NCBI GenBank assembly: GCA_022706885.1 | Contig: JAKJBR010000002.1 | Location: 1-64,000, forward strand | Direction: 5' to 3' | Source of the DNA: DUPQ01 sp022706885 | Lineage (GTDB): Bacteria > Bacillota > Clostridia > DUPQ01 | Length of the DNA stretch: 64,000 nt | In this document: piece by piece, positions 61,670-64,000 of the stretch | Layout: the number at the start of each line of letters is the position of its first letter | Position numbering within the stretch: position 1 is the stretch's first letter | Position numbers and translations under genes: made by a program | Notes under the pieces: generated by a model | The model's database searches: none | Told to the model about the DNA's origin: nothing | Seen by the model: only the letters and a program-made list of their open reading frames with translations

Positions 61670-62244
61670 ATGGCTAATTATAGAAGGGATTTCTATTGTG
61701 TATCAAATGCGGGTAGAAGTGTTTATTATGAGGCTATAGAAATACATCATGACGATATATTTATGCGGATTCATTAACAAGTTTTAACAATTACTCATAT
61801 CTTAACGAATCCATAACCCAATCACAAATCCAATATGCCATAGATGGAGTGAATTTATACATGGGACAAAATTTGTCAGAAACACAATATAACGATTTAG
61901 TTACAGACGAAGCAAATGGAGTCCATCTTTCAATAACTCACAGAAGTGCAATATTCAAACTCAATAATGCATATGAAGATATTGTATTGCTTTGGGTATT
62001 CAGTACCAACTCGGATTTGTCACCGATAACATCCGGACTGAGTCTTTATGAGCTTAGAGCAATGATTAAAAATATTTGGGGTACTCAAATTTGTCATGGG
62101 ATTTCGGTAGACAGCGGAGATTCAACGCAGATAGTGACCAAAGAAAATAATGTTAGGAAATGTATCAGAACAGGCGACTGGCAGAGTAGCCCCGGAGTAT
62201 ATCAGCCAAGAAATGTATATACGATGATTTGCGCTCAAGTATGA
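61670..62244 (+). pseudogene. Frameshifted gene of unknown function
   Basis: A strong ribosome binding site (GGAGAGG, 61657-61663) and ATG at 61670 start a reading frame that stops after 35 codons at 61775-61777. From 61753 on, a second frame is open without a stop to 62244 and looks coding (ADSLTSFNNYSYLNES, SETQYNDLV, TGDWQSSPGVYQPRNVYT). Both join if one AT is removed from the ATATAT run at 61755-61760, giving one protein of 190 residues. The reading shows a two-base insertion in a dinucleotide run. It could be a recent mutation, a phase-variable switch or a sequencing error. No family recognised; a GTG at 61849 could express the second part alone. No membrane span or signal peptide. Confidence 0.7.
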
Positions 62245-62265
62245 AAAGGAAAGGAAACAAATGAC

Positions 62266-63618
62266 ATGAAAAAAAGCATGGCGGTATTGCTGATTGTAAC
62301 AATTTTGTCGCTCACGGCCTGCAATATCGGAAGCGAACCCGCAAAAGAGTCCAGGGAAGGATCCTTTATTTACATCGTAAAAGACAATGAAGTGACAATC
62401 ATAAAATATGACGGCACGGAAGAAACAGTGATAATACCTGATAGAATTTCCAATAAGCCTGTAGCATGTATCAAAGACAAGGCTTTTTCCGCATGTTCGC
62501 ACGTAAAAGAAGTATTCATACCAGAGAGCGTAAAGAGAGTAGGAGTCTGTGCCTTTGATGATACTGAATGGTACAAGAGTCTCAAGGATGAATTTGTTGT
62601 CGTAGGCGACGGGGTACTGATTAAATGTAATCAGACCAGTAAAGATATAGTGATACCGGAAGGCGTGAAAAGTCTTTCTTCAACATTTTACAAGGCAGGG
62701 GACGGAGGTTTCTTCGATGCCGTCATATACCTGCCCGCCACATTGAAAAAGATAGATGATTACGCATTCTATAAAGCGTTCGGACATATCATTGTATGTA
62801 ATACGGAGCAGATAGAGGAGATAGGTCAAAGTGCGTTTGAAGACAGCACCGTAGACCGTATCATAATATCCGATAAACTGAAAAGCATCAAGGACAGGGC
62901 TTTCGCAACAACCGATAAAACGGTAAAACGTTCAATGACGATTGAAATGACAGGCGGCGGATATTATGTTGGTACGCAAAAAAAGGTTAAACTTCCGTTT
63001 GCAACATCATTGGGAAAAGATATTTTTTATGGACTCGACGGCAACATGGAAACAGTTAAATTCGAAGACGGGACCACTGCGATAACCAAAGACATGCTGA
63101 CCTGTTTGCAGTCGTTTGCAAAATTCTTCATTCCAGGGGAAGTGACATGTATCGAAAAGGACATATTTCCCGAAGGAGCGATAATATATACCGAAGCCGG
63201 AAGCGCCGCTGAAAAATATGCTAAAGATAATTCTGTCAAAGTACTCATTTTGCCGGAGAGTTTTAAGGACAGGGCATTGGAAAAACTGCTTATTCCGGCT
63301 TTTCTTTCGGCCGATCTTGAGTTTACATATGACAATATGCAGATAATTACGTCGATTCAGATTCGCGACCAAGTGGAGGGCAATGTTTATGATCATTACC
63401 GTGTCTATGTGATAGTGCAAGCTGCAACCGGCGCCAAAGGCATAGAACACATACTGAAGCAAGATAATGTAAAGAGTCTTGAGGATCTTAAGTTTTTCAC
63501 CAAACTGGAATATTTGTTACTCGAATCCGCGATTATCGACGGGTCCGTCGATTGTGCCGTTCTGAAAAGTATGCCCGCTCTTAAAGAAGCGGTGGTGAAT
63601 AACGAATCATTAAAATAA
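62266..63618 (+). CDS. BspA-type leucine-rich-repeat lipoprotein
   Basis: 450 residues. Signal peptide ending in lipobox LTAC (Cys at about 19). The mature part has BspA/LRR_5-type repeats at about 55-240, seen as VIIPDRISNKPVACIKDKAF, VKEVFIPESVKRVGVCAF, KDIVIPEGVKSL and YLPATLKKIDDYAFYKAF, and another block at 240-330. The C-terminal 110 residues differ and have no recognised family. Such proteins bind host or microbial surfaces. It is 21 nt after the frameshifted gene and may share its transcript. AAGGAAA precedes the ATG. Confidence 0.87.
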   Translation: MKKSMAVLLIVTILSLTACNIGSEPAKESREGSFIYIVKDNEVTIIKYDGTEETVIIPDRISNKPVACIKDKAFSACSHVKEVFIPESVKRVGVCAFDDTEWYKSLKDEFVVVGDGVLIKCNQTSKDIVIPEGVKSLSSTFYKAGDGGFFDAVIYLPATLKKIDDYAFYKAFGHIIVCNTEQIEEIGQSAFEDSTVDRIIISDKLKSIKDRAFATTDKTVKRSMTIEMTGGGYYVGTQKKVKLPFATSLGKDIFYGLDGNMETVKFEDGTTAITKDMLTCLQSFAKFFIPGEVTCIEKDIFPEGAIIYTEAGSAAEKYAKDNSVKVLILPESFKDRALEKLLIPAFLSADLEFTYDNMQIITSIQIRDQVEGNVYDHYRVYVIVQAATGAKGIEHILKQDNVKSLEDLKFFTKLEYLLLESAIIDGSVDCAVLKSMPALKEAVVNNESLK

Positions 63619-63898
63619 TGATTGCGGAAGGCGATTGCCTAAGCAGTTATAAAAGCAGTCTGTTTTTAGGACGAAAAAGAGAAATATATGTAAAGAGCAG
63701 TCGTCCTCTGTTTTTATTATGCGCGTAAAAGCATAATAAACATTGCCCGGCGGGATAAGGACGATACACGGAACCTTGAGTTTCCGTAAAATGCACTCGA
63801 AACCGGATAATTGACCGGTTTTTGAGGTTAGCTTTAAGACTATAGAGGAATGATTAGTAAAATTGCATATAAAAGTCTCTAAAACCGGAGTTTTGCGT
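63619..63898 (+). other. Hairpin-rich intergenic region
   Basis: No convincing gene in this 280-nt stretch, but several perfect inverted repeats: AGGC/GCCT (63629-63640), AGGACGA/TCGTCCT (63668-63707), TTATTATGC/GCATAATAA (63714-63739), ACGGAA/TTCCGT (63768-63787) and a terminator-like AAACCGG/CCGGTTT (63800-63821). The order suggests a structured RNA or the complex 3' end of the lipoprotein mRNA. No known riboswitch core was recognised. Confidence 0.45.
63800..63824 (+). terminator. Terminator at the end of the hairpin-rich region
   Basis: AAACCGG (63800-63806) pairs with CCGGTTT (63815-63821), followed by T-run. It is 180 nt after the lipoprotein stop codon. Confidence 0.75.
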
Positions 63899-63964
63899 AT
63901 GAAAATCAGTTCCCACTATGTCGGAACTTTTCATGAGTATTCAATTTTGTATAGCTCAGGATAA
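63899..63964 (+). CDS. Possible small ORF of 21 residues
   Basis: ATG at 63899 after CCGGAG with nine bases between, reading to TAA at 63962-63964. The peptide starts MKISSHYVG and is not recognised. The remaining 36 bases to the window end show nothing. Low confidence; it could be chance. Confidence 0.2.
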   Translation: MKISSHYVGTFHEYSILYSSG

Positions 63965-64000
63965 AAAACTGAAGGCTAATTGTCTGTACTTTTGACGCTT

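Noticed and set aside
1..64000. CRISPR array, prophage or transposon
   Set aside because: No regularly spaced repeats, cas, integrase or transposase-like proteins were seen on either strand.

Overview
The window reads as a chromosomal segment from an endospore-former-type Bacillota, most likely an anaerobic member of Clostridia. The reasons are conserved Firmicutes gene orders (glmU-prs-pth-mfd; mrnC-rlmB-rae1-sigH; pta-ackA-yceD-rpmF; der-plsY), strong Shine-Dalgarno sites with frequent TTG/GTG starts, ProS without the usual bacterial insertion domain, FTHFS plus Pta-AckA acetate metabolism, S-layer-homology (SLH) anchoring, and no outer-membrane genes. The family cannot be fixed from sequence reading alone. 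No CRISPR array, insertion sequence, phage or plasmid module was seen.

Layout. 1-160: a 5S rRNA with terminator, presumably the end of an rRNA operon. 283-7231: Na/Pi cotransporter, a two-component system, its probable target protease HtrA, then truA and hpf. 7355-9405: an Rsm22-type ribosome-maturation protein facing a URO-D family protein. 9542-17946: replication, repair and translation genes (pcrA, nrdR, proS, priA) ending in fhs. 18034-27626: a GH95 glycosidase, then the glmU-prs-pth-mfd block, in which GlmU has lost its uridylyltransferase half, and a membrane-anchored foldase. 27778-30822: acetate kinase pathway and ribosomal protein L32. 30828-37396: a tightly overlapped operon from a DUF512/radical-SAM protein to sigma-H, with a lipoate ligase in the middle. 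37430-37505: tRNA-Thr(GGT).

37630-46624 is the most distinctive part. A LytTR-type regulator and a DUF3021 membrane protein are followed by a gene for a surface protein of about 2,560 residues with a signal peptide, several carboxypeptidase-regulatory-like domains, a glycine-rich segment, a probable beta-propeller, an Ig-like module and three C-terminal SLH repeats. The promoters of the regulator and of the giant gene carry the same two-copy direct repeat with identical 20-bp period and identical distance to -35 and -10. This looks like a self-activating LytTR regulatory system that controls one giant surface protein.

46662-49000 is a MerR/ABC-2 export operon with a textbook 19-bp-spacer MerR promoter. 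49175-54676 is mixed: GH28-like protein, YjbQ, lipoprotein, DUF951, XRE regulator, GT2, PHP phosphatase and a degenerate PAP2-like membrane protein. 54814-61518 holds an ArsC/Spx-family protein, a Gfo/Idh/MocA oxidoreductase, a hydantoinase-type protein, an SGNH esterase and a KtrB/KtrA potassium system. The end holds a frameshifted gene of unknown function, a BspA-type leucine-rich-repeat lipoprotein and a hairpin-rich intergenic region.

Regulation visible in the sequence: (i) the promoters of the response regulator operon and of htrA share a 16-base element at the same distance from the -10 box, like the CssRS-HtrA secretion-stress circuit; (ii) the LytTR repeat pair above; (iii) the MerR operator.
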